From Acidobacteriota bacterium (GTDB taxonomy: Bacteria > Acidobacteriota > Terriglobia > Bryobacterales > Bryobacteraceae): a stretch of 64,000 nucleotides of DNA. How positions within the stretch are numbered: position 1 is the first letter of the stretch; every line of letters begins with the position of its first letter. Shown here piece after piece: positions 1 through 9,100 of this stretch. The position numbers were made by a program, and so were the translations under genes. The stretch covers positions 62,001 to 126,000 of the forward strand of contig JAPKYZ010000021.1 in the NCBI GenBank assembly GCA_026394055.1, given 5' to 3'. The notes under the pieces are model-generated. The model had not been told where the DNA came from. It saw only the letters and a program-made list of their open reading frames with translations, and did no database searches.

Positions 1-1696
1 GGCGCGGCTGATTGCGCGTGCCGGGGCCGGAATCGATGCCCCAGGCGGTGTTGGCATCGCCATCGATGGCAAAGTCAATCGGCCCGGTGACGCGGAGCCC
101 TTGCTTCTGGGCGTCGCTCTTGTCGTGATACATCGCCTCCAGCGGCGTCTTCGGCAGGTTGACGTCGGCGCTGGCGCGGAGAATCTTGACCTTCTCTTTT
201 TTGTCGGGCGCATTGGCCGGGGCCACTTCCACTTCGAACTCGGTGAGTGCCGCCGTGCCTTTGGGGGACCGGCCGGGGCCGCCCATGGGCAGATCAGGGT
301 CCATCAGCAGTTCGAGCCGCACGGCGCCGACTTGCTTCAAATCAGTCTTCAGCGTCAGGTGCGCGCGATGCTTGGTGGGCGCATAGCCAGCCTGCAGCAT
401 GCCGTTGTCCGGCATTCCGATATAGCGCGCCCCACCGGTGGAGATGTCTTCCACTTCCGGCTTCACCACGGTCCAGGAAGGCTGCTTAGCAAGGAGCCCC
501 TCTTTCCAGGCCGCGAAGCGCTTTTCCCAATCCGGGTTGCGGTGCTTCAGTTCGTCTTCCACTTCGCGCGTGCGGCGGTAGATCTCAGCGCGCTTCATCT
601 CTTCGGCGGGCGTGAAGACGCGGATGGAGCCTTCGTGCGAATCGTTCAGGAAGGCGAACAGCTGGTAATACTCTTCCTGCTTCAACGGGTCGAACTTGTG
701 GTTGTGGCACTGCGCGCACTGGATGGTGACGCCCAACATCGACTTGCCGACGGCGTCCATGCGGTCAAACATGCTCTCCATGCGGAACTGTTCCGGGTCG
801 ATGCCACCTTCTTCGTTCACCATTGAGTTGCGCAGGAACCCAGTGGCGACGCGCTGATCTTGCGTGGCGTTCGGCAGCAGATCACCAGCCAGTTGTTCAG
901 TGATGAACTGGTTGTAGGGCAGGTCACGATTCAAGGCGTTGATCACCCAATCGCGGTAGAAAAAGACGTTGCGCTGCTTGTCCTTCTCAAAGCCATCAGA
1001 ATCGGCGTAACGCGCTGCGTCCAGCCAGTGGCGCGCCCAGCGTTCGCCATAGTGCGGGGAGGCGAGCAACCGGTCGACGGCCTTCTCATAAGCGCGCGGC
1101 GATTTGTCGGCCACAAACTGATCCACTTCCTGCGGCGTGGGCGGCAGACCCGTCAGGTCGAGCGCGAGGCGGCGTAGCAACGTCGCTTTGTCGGCAACGG
1201 GCGATGGCTTCAAGCCTTCGCGCTCCAGCTTGGCCTGGATAAAACGGTCGATCGGGTGGGCCACTTTGCCAGCCGGTAGCGCGGCCTTCACGGGCGGCAC
1301 AAAGGCCCAGTGCTTCTTTACCGTCGCCTCCACCGAAAGCTCGTCCGGCCAATTGGCGCCCTGTTCGATCCAGCGTTTGATCACGTCAATCTCGGCCGCG
1401 GGCAAGGGCTTGCCACCCATCGGCATGCGGGCCTGATCGCCCAAGCCAGCAATGCGTTGGTACAAGCTGCTGTCGGCCGCCTGTCCGGCGTGCAGCGTGC
1501 GGGCGGCCACTGATTTCGAATCGAGCCGCAGATTGCCCAGTTGCGCTTTCGCGCCGTGGCAACCGTTGCAGGCGCGGTTGAAGATCGGCTGTACGTCGCG
1601 GGCGAAGTCGACACGGGCGGAATCAACACGGGCAGAATCAACACGGTCCTGCGCTTGAAGGGCAGCCAGCGGAAGGAGAAACAAGATCCAACGCAT
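1..1696 (-). CDS. Secreted PSCyt1 (planctomycete cytochrome c)/DUF1549 protein, partial
   Basis: The gene starts at the ATG at 1694-1696 and runs off the left edge, so about 565 residues are visible and the C-terminus (normally DUF1553) is missing. A short hydrophobic signal peptide (MRWILFLLPLAALQAQ) is followed by a haem-binding CNGCH motif near residue 40 and the PSCyt1 ending motif (MPMGGKPL ... EIDVIKRWIEQGA). A DUF1549 region follows, including ERWARHWLDAARYADSDG and a second haem-like motif, QCAQCHNHKFDP. Such proteins are common in Planctomycetes and Acidobacteria and are thought to be exported redox proteins linked to polysaccharide breakdown; no substrate can be read from the sequence. 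It is divergent from the DUF1080 gene at 1788, and such pairings are common. Family call is firm, function is not. Confidence 0.9.
   Translation of the reverse strand, partial: MRWILFLLPLAALQAQDRVDSARVDSARVDFARDVQPIFNRACNGCHGAKAQLGNLRLDSKSVAARTLHAGQAADSSLYQRIAGLGDQARMPMGGKPLPAAEIDVIKRWIEQGANWPDELSVEATVKKHWAFVPPVKAALPAGKVAHPIDRFIQAKLEREGLKPSPVADKATLLRRLALDLTGLPPTPQEVDQFVADKSPRAYEKAVDRLLASPHYGERWARHWLDAARYADSDGFEKDKQRNVFFYRDWVINALNRDLPYNQFITEQLAGDLLPNATQDQRVATGFLRNSMVNEEGGIDPEQFRMESMFDRMDAVGKSMLGVTIQCAQCHNHKFDPLKQEEYYQLFAFLNDSHEGSIRVFTPAEEMKRAEIYRRTREVEDELKHRNPDWEKRFAAWKEGLLAKQPSWTVVKPEVEDISTGGARYIGMPDNGMLQAGYAPTKHRAHLTLKTDLKQVGAVRLELLMDPDLPMGGPGRSPKGTAALTEFEVEVAPANAPDKKEKVKILRASADVNLPKTPLEAMYHDKSDAQKQGLRVTGPIDFAIDGDANTAWGIDSGPGTRNQPR
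1611..1646. repeat. 15-bp tandem repeat inside the cytochrome c/DUF1549 gene
   Basis: Two adjacent 15-bp units (1611-1625 and 1626-1640, one base different) and the start of a third encode VDSAR-VDSAR-VDFAR directly after the signal peptide. Because the unit is a multiple of three, copy-number change would lengthen or shorten the linker without a frameshift. Confidence 0.85.
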
Positions 1697-1787
1697 CACC
1701 CCCTAATCTACACCCGCCGGTCTCGGAAAAGGGGCTCGCCACAGGGAGTGGTTCTGTGGTGGCGGCGAGGCTGATAAACTTCCCGTG

Positions 1788-2570
1788 ATGAAAATTGTTG
1801 CCCTCCTGGCCGTCGGCCTCTTCGCGTTTGCCCAGCAGACCCCCTCCAAGCGTCCCGGCTATAAGGACGCACCGCCGATTCCGGAGCAGAAGTGGCTGGT
1901 CCACGATCAGGACCGGCCCTATCCCCGCCAGATCACGCCCGGCGCCACGCCCGGAGCGGCACCCTCCGACGCCATCGTGCTGTTTGATGGCAAGAATCTC
2001 GATGCGTTCCAATCGCGCAAGGGCGCGGCGGGCTGGAAGGTGGAGAACGGCTATGCGGAAGTCGTGCCCAGAGCAGGCGCCATCTTCACCAAGGAGGCCT
2101 TTGGCGACATGCAACTGCACGTCGAATGGGCATCGCCCGCCAAAGTGACCAGCGGCGACCAGGATCGCGGCAATTCCGGCATCGAGATCATGGGCCGCTA
2201 CGAGATCCAGGTGCTGGACAGCTGGGACAACCCCACCTACGCCGACGGCCAGGCCGGCTCCATTTATGGCCAGTGGCCGCCGCTGGTGAACGCCGTGCGC
2301 AAGCCCGGCGAATGGCAGAGCTACGACATCATCTTTGAAGCGCCCAAGTTTGAGGGCGAAAAGCTCATCAAGAACCCGTACGTCACCGTGATCCACAATG
2401 GCGTGCTGCTGCATCACCGCCAAAAGATCGTCGCGCCCGTCGCCCACCGTGCCGTACGCCCCTTTGTCGCCCACGCAGCGGAGCTGCCCTTGCAGTTGCA
2501 GGACCACGGCCACACGGTCCGCTACCGCAACATCTGGGTCCGCCGCCTGCGCGGCTACGACCAGCCGTAA
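1788..2570 (+). CDS. Secreted DUF1080 (3-keto-disaccharide hydrolase-like) protein
   Basis: This 260-residue protein has a short signal peptide (MKIVALLAVGLFAFAQQ) and the DUF1080 fold. Recognisable motifs are IVLFDGKNLDAFQ near residue 65, GNSGIEIMGRYEIQVLDS near 130 and QAGSIYGQ, with RYRNIWVRRL at the C-terminus. The family is a concanavalin-like beta sandwich, some of whose members act on 3-keto-glycosides; the substrate here is unknown. A GTG directly before the ATG (1785) is an alternative start. The gene is divergent from the cytochrome c/DUF1549 gene, with 91 bases between the starts, which suggests shared control. Export to periplasm or cell surface is inferred from the signal peptide. 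Confidence 0.88.
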   Translation: MKIVALLAVGLFAFAQQTPSKRPGYKDAPPIPEQKWLVHDQDRPYPRQITPGATPGAAPSDAIVLFDGKNLDAFQSRKGAAGWKVENGYAEVVPRAGAIFTKEAFGDMQLHVEWASPAKVTSGDQDRGNSGIEIMGRYEIQVLDSWDNPTYADGQAGSIYGQWPPLVNAVRKPGEWQSYDIIFEAPKFEGEKLIKNPYVTVIHNGVLLHHRQKIVAPVAHRAVRPFVAHAAELPLQLQDHGHTVRYRNIWVRRLRGYDQP

Positions 2571-2585
2571 AACGGGTGGCCGCGA

Positions 2586-3350
2586 TCAGTTCGCCGCGAG
2601 GCGAGCGAAATAGCCCCGGAAGATCACCGGCTGAGGCGTCGCTTCCCAAACCGGAGCCAGCGTCATGGCACACCAGCGGCGAATCTCCGCCAACGGTGTT
2701 CCGGCACGCACGGCGGCGGCGACGTTCGTTTCCGTCAACATGTAGTCGAGATAGAAGTTGGGGTTGAGCGTGACGGGGATCTCGAAATGCTCGGCAGCCC
2801 GCAGATGAAAGCCCGTCGCGACCGGTGCGAGCAACTCCGGGCTTAACGTTCGGCCCTCAAAGGCAGGCGCGGGATAGCGTTGCATGAACGCCTCAAACCA
2901 ATCATCCAGACGGCTGTTGTCGGCAAAGCTGCGGCCGGGGGAGAAGTCGTACACCAGCAGTTGGCCGCCAGGAGCCAGTACGCGGGCCGCTTCGGGAAAG
3001 AAGCGGTCCAGATCGGCGTAGTTCAACGACCCGGCCGCGGCGATCAGATCCACCGAGTGCGCGCACAAGGGCAGCACTTCGGCTTGACCGGCGAGAAAGT
3101 CCGCCTCAGGAGAAACTCGGGGCGCCCACTTGAGCATGGCGTGGGCGGGCTCCAAGCCAATGCGGTGACGGGCTACGGCGGTCAGCGCTTCCGTCGAGAT
3201 GCCAGCGCCGCAACCGACATCGAGCGCCCGCTGAAATGCGGTCCCCGGGCTGAGTGCGGAAAATGCTCGCTCCACTACCCGAGGATGCACTGGCGGCCGG
3301 GATAACGCATAGCCCGCCGCCATGTTGTCGGTCCCAAAGGGGTTCGCCAT
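2586..3350 (-). CDS. Class I SAM-dependent methyltransferase
   Basis: This 254-residue cytosolic protein has the SAM-binding glycine motif DVGCGAGISTEAL near residue 45. A motif II region (PLCAHSVDLIAAAGSLNYAD) and a motif III region (ARVLAPGGQLLVYDFSPG) follow, typical of Methyltransf_11 enzymes. The substrate cannot be told. It ends 15 bases after the convergent DUF1080 gene and lies downstream of the PLP enzyme gene (3380-4618) on the same strand with a 29-base gap, so the two may be co-transcribed. The family call is strong; any specific reaction would be guesswork. Confidence 0.85.
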   Translation of the reverse strand: MANPFGTDNMAAGYALSRPPVHPRVVERAFSALSPGTAFQRALDVGCGAGISTEALTAVARHRIGLEPAHAMLKWAPRVSPEADFLAGQAEVLPLCAHSVDLIAAAGSLNYADLDRFFPEAARVLAPGGQLLVYDFSPGRSFADNSRLDDWFEAFMQRYPAPAFEGRTLSPELLAPVATGFHLRAAEHFEIPVTLNPNFYLDYMLTETNVAAAVRAGTPLAEIRRWCAMTLAPVWEATPQPVIFRGYFARLAAN

Positions 3351-3379
3351 TCCTCGATTCTAAGGATGGACCATCAGAG

Positions 3380-4618
3380 CTACCGCTGCGCCGCGCCGGA
3401 GCGGCCCATGATCGGCCACACATCCACGATGTCGTTGCCTTTGGCGATGTAGTAACGGTCGTAGCAGTTGGTGCTCATGTCGAGGTTGCTGCAGTAGATC
3501 TCGACGCGGTCGCCCACCTTGATCTCGCCGCCGCCGTCTTTCCAGGTCAGCAGGCCGTATTCGGCGCCTTGCGTCGATACTTCCAGCCAGGGCATGCCCT
3601 TCACCGTGTCGGTGGGCTTGGCCAGCGCCTTGTTGCCGTAGTCGGTGGAGACCTGGCGCGCGTGGTGCTTGCTATCGACGGTCACCAGCACTGACAGGGA
3701 GCTTTCAAAGTCGGTGTATTCGGTGTCGTTCGACTGGCCGCCCACCTTCTTGTAGAGCGAATCCATGAAGACATAGGAGCCGCACTCGAGCTCGGTCAGC
3801 CCGAACTCCCGGTCCATGTTGTAGGTGCCGGTGGAGCCGCCGCTGACGATGTTCACCGGCAGCCCGGCCTTCTTGGCCAGCAGCATGGTTTCGTTCACGC
3901 CCGAGAGATCTTCCTGAGACTTCTTACGGCGGGCGGCGAAGCCCTTGGTGTGGGAGGCGTAGCCGGAATAGGCCATGAAGCCTTCAAACTGGATGTTCTT
4001 CGATTGGTGCAGCTTCTGCGCCAACTCCAGCGCCGGTTGGCCGTTGGCGATGCCTTGCCGGGTCAAGCCGGCGAAGACCGACGCCGCCACCCGCGCCTTC
4101 ACCTTGGCGGCGCCCGCGGCTTCTTCCACCCAATCGGCCACCCGCATGTCGTCGACGACAAACATAAACGTGGGGTCCTTCTTGGTGAGCGCGATGGCGC
4201 GCATCAGGTTGTTGCGGCTGCCGGGCTGCTTGGTCCACAGGACACCCGTGATGCCACCACGAGACATCAGTTCCGATTCGGCGATGGTGGCGGCGGTGAT
4301 GCCAATGGCGCCCGTGGCCATCTGCCGCTTGGCGACGTCGACGCTTTTGTGCACTTTGACGTGCGGCCGCAAGTTGATGGGCGCCTTTTTGGCGTAGTCG
4401 GCCATCGTCTTGATGTTCTTCTCGAACAGGTCAATGTCCACCACCATGCACGGGGTGGGCAGCACGTCCTTGGTCATGCCGCGGAAGTCTTTGCGGGCGA
4501 TCCGCTGCTCCAGTTCGGCGTAGGGGTAGGTGGGGACGTCGGCCCGGGCGACGCGAGGTAATGCGGAGCCCGCCAGTGCGGCGGCGCTTCCCATGAAAAA
4601 CTGGCGGCGAGTGGTCAT
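3380..4618 (-). CDS. Tat-exported D-threonine aldolase/DSD1-family PLP enzyme, altered metal site
   Basis: The protein is 412 residues if started at the ATG at 4616-4618, chosen because it directly precedes a twin-arginine signal (MTTRRQFFMGSAAALAGSA). An upstream start would bury that signal. The alanine-racemase-like PLP barrel follows, with PTPCMVVDIDLFEKNI and LRPHVKVHKS, whose HVK lysine is the expected PLP Schiff-base residue. The C-terminal beta domain (GDRVEIYC ... NCYD ... VDVWPI) fits D-threonine aldolase/D-serine dehydratase. The metal-binding His-x-Cys of that family appears to be Asn-Leu-Asp here, by a gap-free comparison from memory. Tat export fits an enzyme that binds its cofactor before leaving the cytoplasm. 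Substrate unknown; a D-amino acid is the family expectation. Confidence 0.85.
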   Translation of the reverse strand: MTTRRQFFMGSAAALAGSALPRVARADVPTYPYAELEQRIARKDFRGMTKDVLPTPCMVVDIDLFEKNIKTMADYAKKAPINLRPHVKVHKSVDVAKRQMATGAIGITAATIAESELMSRGGITGVLWTKQPGSRNNLMRAIALTKKDPTFMFVVDDMRVADWVEEAAGAAKVKARVAASVFAGLTRQGIANGQPALELAQKLHQSKNIQFEGFMAYSGYASHTKGFAARRKKSQEDLSGVNETMLLAKKAGLPVNIVSGGSTGTYNMDREFGLTELECGSYVFMDSLYKKVGGQSNDTEYTDFESSLSVLVTVDSKHHARQVSTDYGNKALAKPTDTVKGMPWLEVSTQGAEYGLLTWKDGGGEIKVGDRVEIYCSNLDMSTNCYDRYYIAKGNDIVDVWPIMGRSGAAQR

Positions 4619-4797
4619 ACGTGAAGTTACATCAAATCGGCCACCCGATGCCAGTGCTGTTTTTCGCGAGCCCGCCGCAATGCCCACTGCGCTGTTTTTG
4701 GCGGCGGGCTGTAATGCCCGCCGGGGGAGCCGCCGATTGAATCACTGAGCGACGGGTCCGCGCCCATCGGGTGCCCCAACGCCAGGAGGCTACGACT

Positions 4798-5280
4798 GTG
4801 ACTTGGAACAAAACGGCGGCGCGCAGCAATGGTGGCGGTAGTGGCAGTGGCGGCAGCGGTACGGCCACCGCGCCCACCCGGACACCGGTGACGGTGCGGA
4901 ATGTGGTGGCGGAAGCGGCCCAGGAATCGGCATTGCGCCGTCAGGAGATCCAGGCCCTGCTGGAAGAGTATGCCCGGAAGCAGGAAGCATCCGCAGCCCC
5001 CAGTTCCGGCGGCGCCGCGGCAGCCGCCACTCCGGCCCCTGCTACCGCAACCGCTCCAAAAGCAGCTCCGGTTGTCGCATCCGCGGCGGCGCGTCCGGCG
5101 GCGGCGAAGTCCGGGACTCCGATGACTCCGGCTTCGATCGACCGGCGCCTGCAATCACTGGAGACCGCCATCGCCCGCATTGAGACCAAAATCTCGGGTG
5201 GCGTGCGGGGAGACAAGGTGGAGGAGATCGCCTCCATCGTCGAGGATCTGCTGGTAAAGATCCGTAGCCTGCGCGGGTAA
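4798..5280 (+). CDS. Small Ala/Pro-rich protein with C-terminal coiled coil, unknown function
   Basis: The GTG at 4798 is chosen because AGGAGG lies at 4784-4789, eight bases upstream; the GTG at 4771 lies before that site. The 160-residue product has a Gly/Ser-rich N-terminus, a charged helix (residues about 40-65, ending LLEEYARKQ) and an Ala/Pro-rich linker. A predicted coiled coil lies near the C-terminus (SIDRRLQSLETAIARIETK, then VEEIASIVEDLLVKI). There is no signal peptide or membrane segment. I do not recognise a family. The strong ribosome-binding site and ordered C-terminal heptads argue for a real gene; the reverse-strand frames here have neither. Confidence 0.65.
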   Translation: MTWNKTAARSNGGGSGSGGSGTATAPTRTPVTVRNVVAEAAQESALRRQEIQALLEEYARKQEASAAPSSGGAAAAATPAPATATAPKAAPVVASAAARPAAAKSGTPMTPASIDRRLQSLETAIARIETKISGGVRGDKVEEIASIVEDLLVKIRSLRG

Positions 5281-5339
5281 ACACCCGCTGAACCACCTCC
5301 GGAAGCGCGCGGCAGCCCCGATTTCAGGCGCCGCAGCCG

Positions 5340-5858
5340 TTAGTGGGCCCCCGCAACGGCGCCTTCCAGCGCCTCAGGCAGCTCAGCCAACAGCGCCTCA
5401 TCCGGAGCCGGCGCCAGAGGCACGATCACTTCCGTGGGCGCAGTTAGGGCCGCCATGGCCATCTGAGCCAGATCCTCTAAAGAGGCCTGCCGCAACACCC
5501 CAGTCATCGCCAGTTCGGCATTGCGCCAGACCTGATGAGTCACCATGGCCCGAACCGGGGGAGCGTTTTGCAGCACCGCGAAGCGCGCATCCAGGTGAAT
5601 CGGCCCCTCCACGGCTTCCACAATTTGTAGAAGATTGATCTCCGCCCCGCGGCGCGTCAGTTCAAAACCGCCCTGGACCCCGCGATAAGAATGCGTCAGG
5701 CCGGCTCGGGCAAGGCTTTGCAGTACCTTACCCAGAAACTGCACCGGCACCTGAGCACGTTCCGCCAGTTCATCCTTGGTCATCCGCCCGCCTCCTGGAT
5801 TTAGCTCCAGTTCCAGCATGACGCGGACCGCGTAGTCTGCCGCACGTGTAAGTTGCAT
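5340..5858 (-). CDS. Rrf2-family transcriptional regulator without cysteines
   Basis: This 172-residue protein opens with the Rrf2 winged-helix signature (MQLTRAADYAVRVMLELE) and continues with the recognition region (VPVQFLGKVLQSLARAGLTHSYRGVQGGFEL). A GGAGGAGG ribosome-binding site stands upstream of the ATG. IscR, NsrR and RirA bind an Fe-S cluster through three cysteines near residues 90-105, but this protein contains no cysteine at all, so it cannot hold such a cluster by cysteine ligation. Cluster-free Rrf2 members such as CymR exist. The tail (residues 140-172) is acidic and Ala-rich. It is divergent from the Oar receptor gene at 6197, which it could regulate; no direct evidence shows this. 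Confidence 0.88.
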   Translation of the reverse strand: MQLTRAADYAVRVMLELELNPGGGRMTKDELAERAQVPVQFLGKVLQSLARAGLTHSYRGVQGGFELTRRGAEINLLQIVEAVEGPIHLDARFAVLQNAPPVRAMVTHQVWRNAELAMTGVLRQASLEDLAQMAMAALTAPTEVIVPLAPAPDEALLAELPEALEGAVAGAH

Positions 5859-6196
5859 GGATCAACCTCCTCCAAACGATAAACGTGAAGCAATCTATCA
5901 GCCACAGTTCTATCTGGCAAGTTTTGGCCCGAAAAACCCTTCTTTTCTGGCCAGAGCAGTACGGTTAACCCCGGAGTACGGTGCGTGGGAAGACCCAAAT
6001 CGGGTTTTTTGACACACACTTGTCACAAAGCTGGACACCGGCTGGTGCTCTTCGTCTCCCGCCCCCGAATTCCTGGGCTTCGGCGGCATACCAAACACTC
6101 AAGAATCGAAATGGTAATAGACTAGGCGCCGGGGAGAGCCCCGTATTGCGGCTGCATGACATCCAAGCCGTGCAGCTCACCTTCAGGAGGTCAACG
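5859..6196. other. Intergenic region between rrf2-like gene and Oar receptor gene
   Basis: This 338-base stretch holds no gene I can support. The frame of the receptor stays open upstream to 5981, but that part has no signal-peptide character. Visible elements are a perfect 10-bp palindrome (TCTGGCCAGA, 5946-5955), a TTGACA hexamer (6009-6014) with TGACA/TGTCA half-sites (6010-6014, 6021-6025), and AGGAGG at 6185-6190 for the receptor. It probably carries the divergent promoters. Confidence 0.5.
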
Positions 6197-9100
6197 ATGA
6201 ACCGATCCTATGTTCGCGCAGCGTCCGCGCGATTAATCCTATTCACCCTGGCGGCCACGTTGCTGCCGAACCTTTCGCTGGCTCAGGTCAACACATCCAC
6301 CATCAATGGCGCCGTCACCGACGAGAGCGGCGCCGGGGTGCCCAACGCCAAAGCGCTGGTGACACTGACCGCCACGGGTCAAATCCGTGAGGCGATGGCC
6401 AATGGCGCGGGCGAGTTCGTGGTGCCGCAGTTGGCCCCCGGCGGGTACCGCATCAGCGTCACGGCGCCAGGCTTTCAGACCGCGGTGGTGGAGAACCTCA
6501 CTCTCGCCATTGCGGAGCGGGCGACCGTGAACATTGTCTTGAAAGTGGGCCAGACCAGCGACCAAGTGACCGTGGAAGCCAGTGCCACGCCGCTGCTCGA
6601 ATCGGAGACGTCATCGTTGAGCCAGACCATCACCCGGCGCACCATCAACGACCTGCCGCTGAATGGCCGCAATTACATCACGCTGGGCAGCTTGTCGCCG
6701 GGCGTGATCCCGCAGTTGCCCACGGGTACTGGGCCCTCCAGCTTTATTGCCTCCACCACGCAGCGCGCGGACCGCAGTTTGCTCGTGGGCGGGCAGCGGG
6801 AAAGCTCCACCAGCTATCTGTTTGACGGCGTCGAGATGCGCAACCCGCGTATTGGTGACAGCTCCATCACGCCGTCGCTTGATGCGGTGCAGGAGTTCAA
6901 GATCCAGCGCAACTTCTTTCAAGCCGAGTTCGGCAACGCGCCCGGCATCATCAACGTGGCCAGCCGCGGCGGCTCCAACCAGTTCCACGGGACGGCCTTT
7001 GAGTTTCTGCGCAACAACGCCATGGACGCGCGCAACTTCTTCGCCTCGACAGTGGAGCCGTTCAAGCGCAACCAGTATGGCGTGGCCGGCGGCGGCTACA
7101 TCAAGAAAGACAAGATCTTCTTCTACGGCAACTGGGAAAGCTTCAAGCAGCGCCTGGGCGTCATCCAGCGCGGCATCTTCCCCACGCAGTCTCAGCTGGG
7201 CGGCGATTTCAATGGCGTGGCGTCCGTGATCAATGACCCGCTGACCTTCGACGCCAATGCCAACACCCGGCTGCCCTTTGCCGGCAATCGCGTTCCGGCC
7301 ACGCGCATCAACCCGATCTCGAAAAACTTCTTCCAGTACATCCCGGTGGTGAACGCGCCGACGGTGAATGGCGCCAACCTCACCGGATCCCCGGTGCAGC
7401 GCCTGGATGATGATCAGTTCAACCTCCGCGGGGATTGGCAGATCAGCAACAAGCACTCCTTGTTCGGCCGCTATAGCTGGCAGAAGGCGCCGCTGTCCCC
7501 CGCCGCGCTGGTGCCGCTGGGCGGCGCGCTGGTGGATTCCAAGGGCATCTCGGCGGTGGCGCAGCTGACGTCGTCGATCTCACCCACCATCGTCAACGTG
7601 GTGCGCGCGTCCTATACCTACATGACGCTGTTCGGCAAGCAGGTGACGGTGGACAAGAACATCGCGCAGGACATCGGCATCACCGGTGTGTCGACCGCGC
7701 AGGTGAACTGGGGCGTCCCCAACGTCGGCTGGCAGGGCTATAGCGGCATCGGCAGCAATGGCCTGACGCAAGGCAATGTGCTGAACAACTATCAGGTGAC
7801 CGACGGCCTCACCTGGATCCGGGGCGGGCACTCCATCAAGACGGGATACGACATTCGCCAGACGCGCTTCCTGCTGAACAGCGACAATGGCCCACGCGGC
7901 AGCTTCACCTTCAATGCCAGCTACACGGCCTCGCTCAACCCCACCACCGGTAACCCCGTGGCGAACACCGGCAATGGTGTCGCCGACTTCCTGCTGGGCT
8001 ACCCCACCAACATGAGCGGCGCCGTCGGCACTTCCGCGACGCACTTCACCTTCTTCACGCACAACCTCTATTTGCAGGATGACTGGCGCGTCAGCAAGCA
8101 GCTGACCATCAACTACGGCCTGCGCTGGGAGTTCGTCGGCCCGGCCACGCCGATTGAGCAGGAACAGAGCCACGTCTACGGCTTTGACTTCCGCACCGGC
8201 AAGCAGCTGTTCCCCACCCTGGGCCAGATCCGGCCCTCGATCGTGTCGCCGGACTACAAGAACTTTGCGCCGCGCCTGGGCTTCGCCTACAACCCGAACT
8301 GGGCGCCCACCGTGGCCATCCGCGCGGGTGCGGGCATCTACTATGACCAGACCCAGATGAACGAGACGCAGTTCACCACCAACGGGCCGCCCGTGTTCAC
8401 GCAGCAGAACCGCAATGCCACGGGCCGCGGGCTGCCGGAGTTTGAGTTCGGCAAGAACACGCTGCCGGTGGTCGTGGTACCGCCGGTGGATGCCAACTAC
8501 ATCACGCCGGCCGGCACCAATCTGTTTGCCACGGAGCTGGATGGCCGCAAACCGCGCGTCTACATGTGGACCATGTCGGTGCAGAAGTCGTTCTGGAAGG
8601 ATTGGGTGGCCGAGGCGGCCTATGTCGGTTCACAGGGCCGGCGCCTGTCCAAACGCTACAACGCCTACGCCAACGTGACGCCGGGCGTGCTGTATGACGT
8701 CACGCCGGGAGTGGCGACGCAGTACCCGCGGTTGAGCGGGATGCTGTATTCATCGCTCGCGGGCAAGTCGCAGTTCCATGGCTTGAACCTCAAGCTGGAG
8801 CGCCGGTTCAACAACGGCTTCCAGTTGCTGATGGCCCACACGTATGCCAAGTCGATCGATACCGATTCGGCCGGTTCATTTGGCTCGCCCAACTTGAACC
8901 CGGCCAACTTCCAACTGGACAAAGGCCTTTCCGACTTCGACATCCGCAACCGCTGGGTAACCAGCCTGGTGTATGAGCTGCCGTTCGGCAAGGGCAAGGC
9001 GTTTCTGAATTCGATGGGCAAGGCCGGCAATCTGGTGGTGGGCGGCTGGCAGTTGAACACCATCGCCTCCTGGCAGTCCGGCGTGCACCGCAGCGTCACG

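Noticed and set aside
101-826. Long plus-strand frame of 241 codons
   Set aside because: It is antisense to the cytochrome c/DUF1549 gene, whose minus-strand frame carries clear family motifs; the plus frame has none.
3950-4561. Plus-strand frame of 203 codons rich in His and Gly
   Set aside because: It is the shadow of the PLP enzyme gene; composition mirrors the complementary codons.
5981-6196. N-terminal extension of the first Oar receptor
   Set aside because: AGGAGG at 6185-6190 and a signal peptide directly after ATG 6197 fix the start; the extension is not signal-like.
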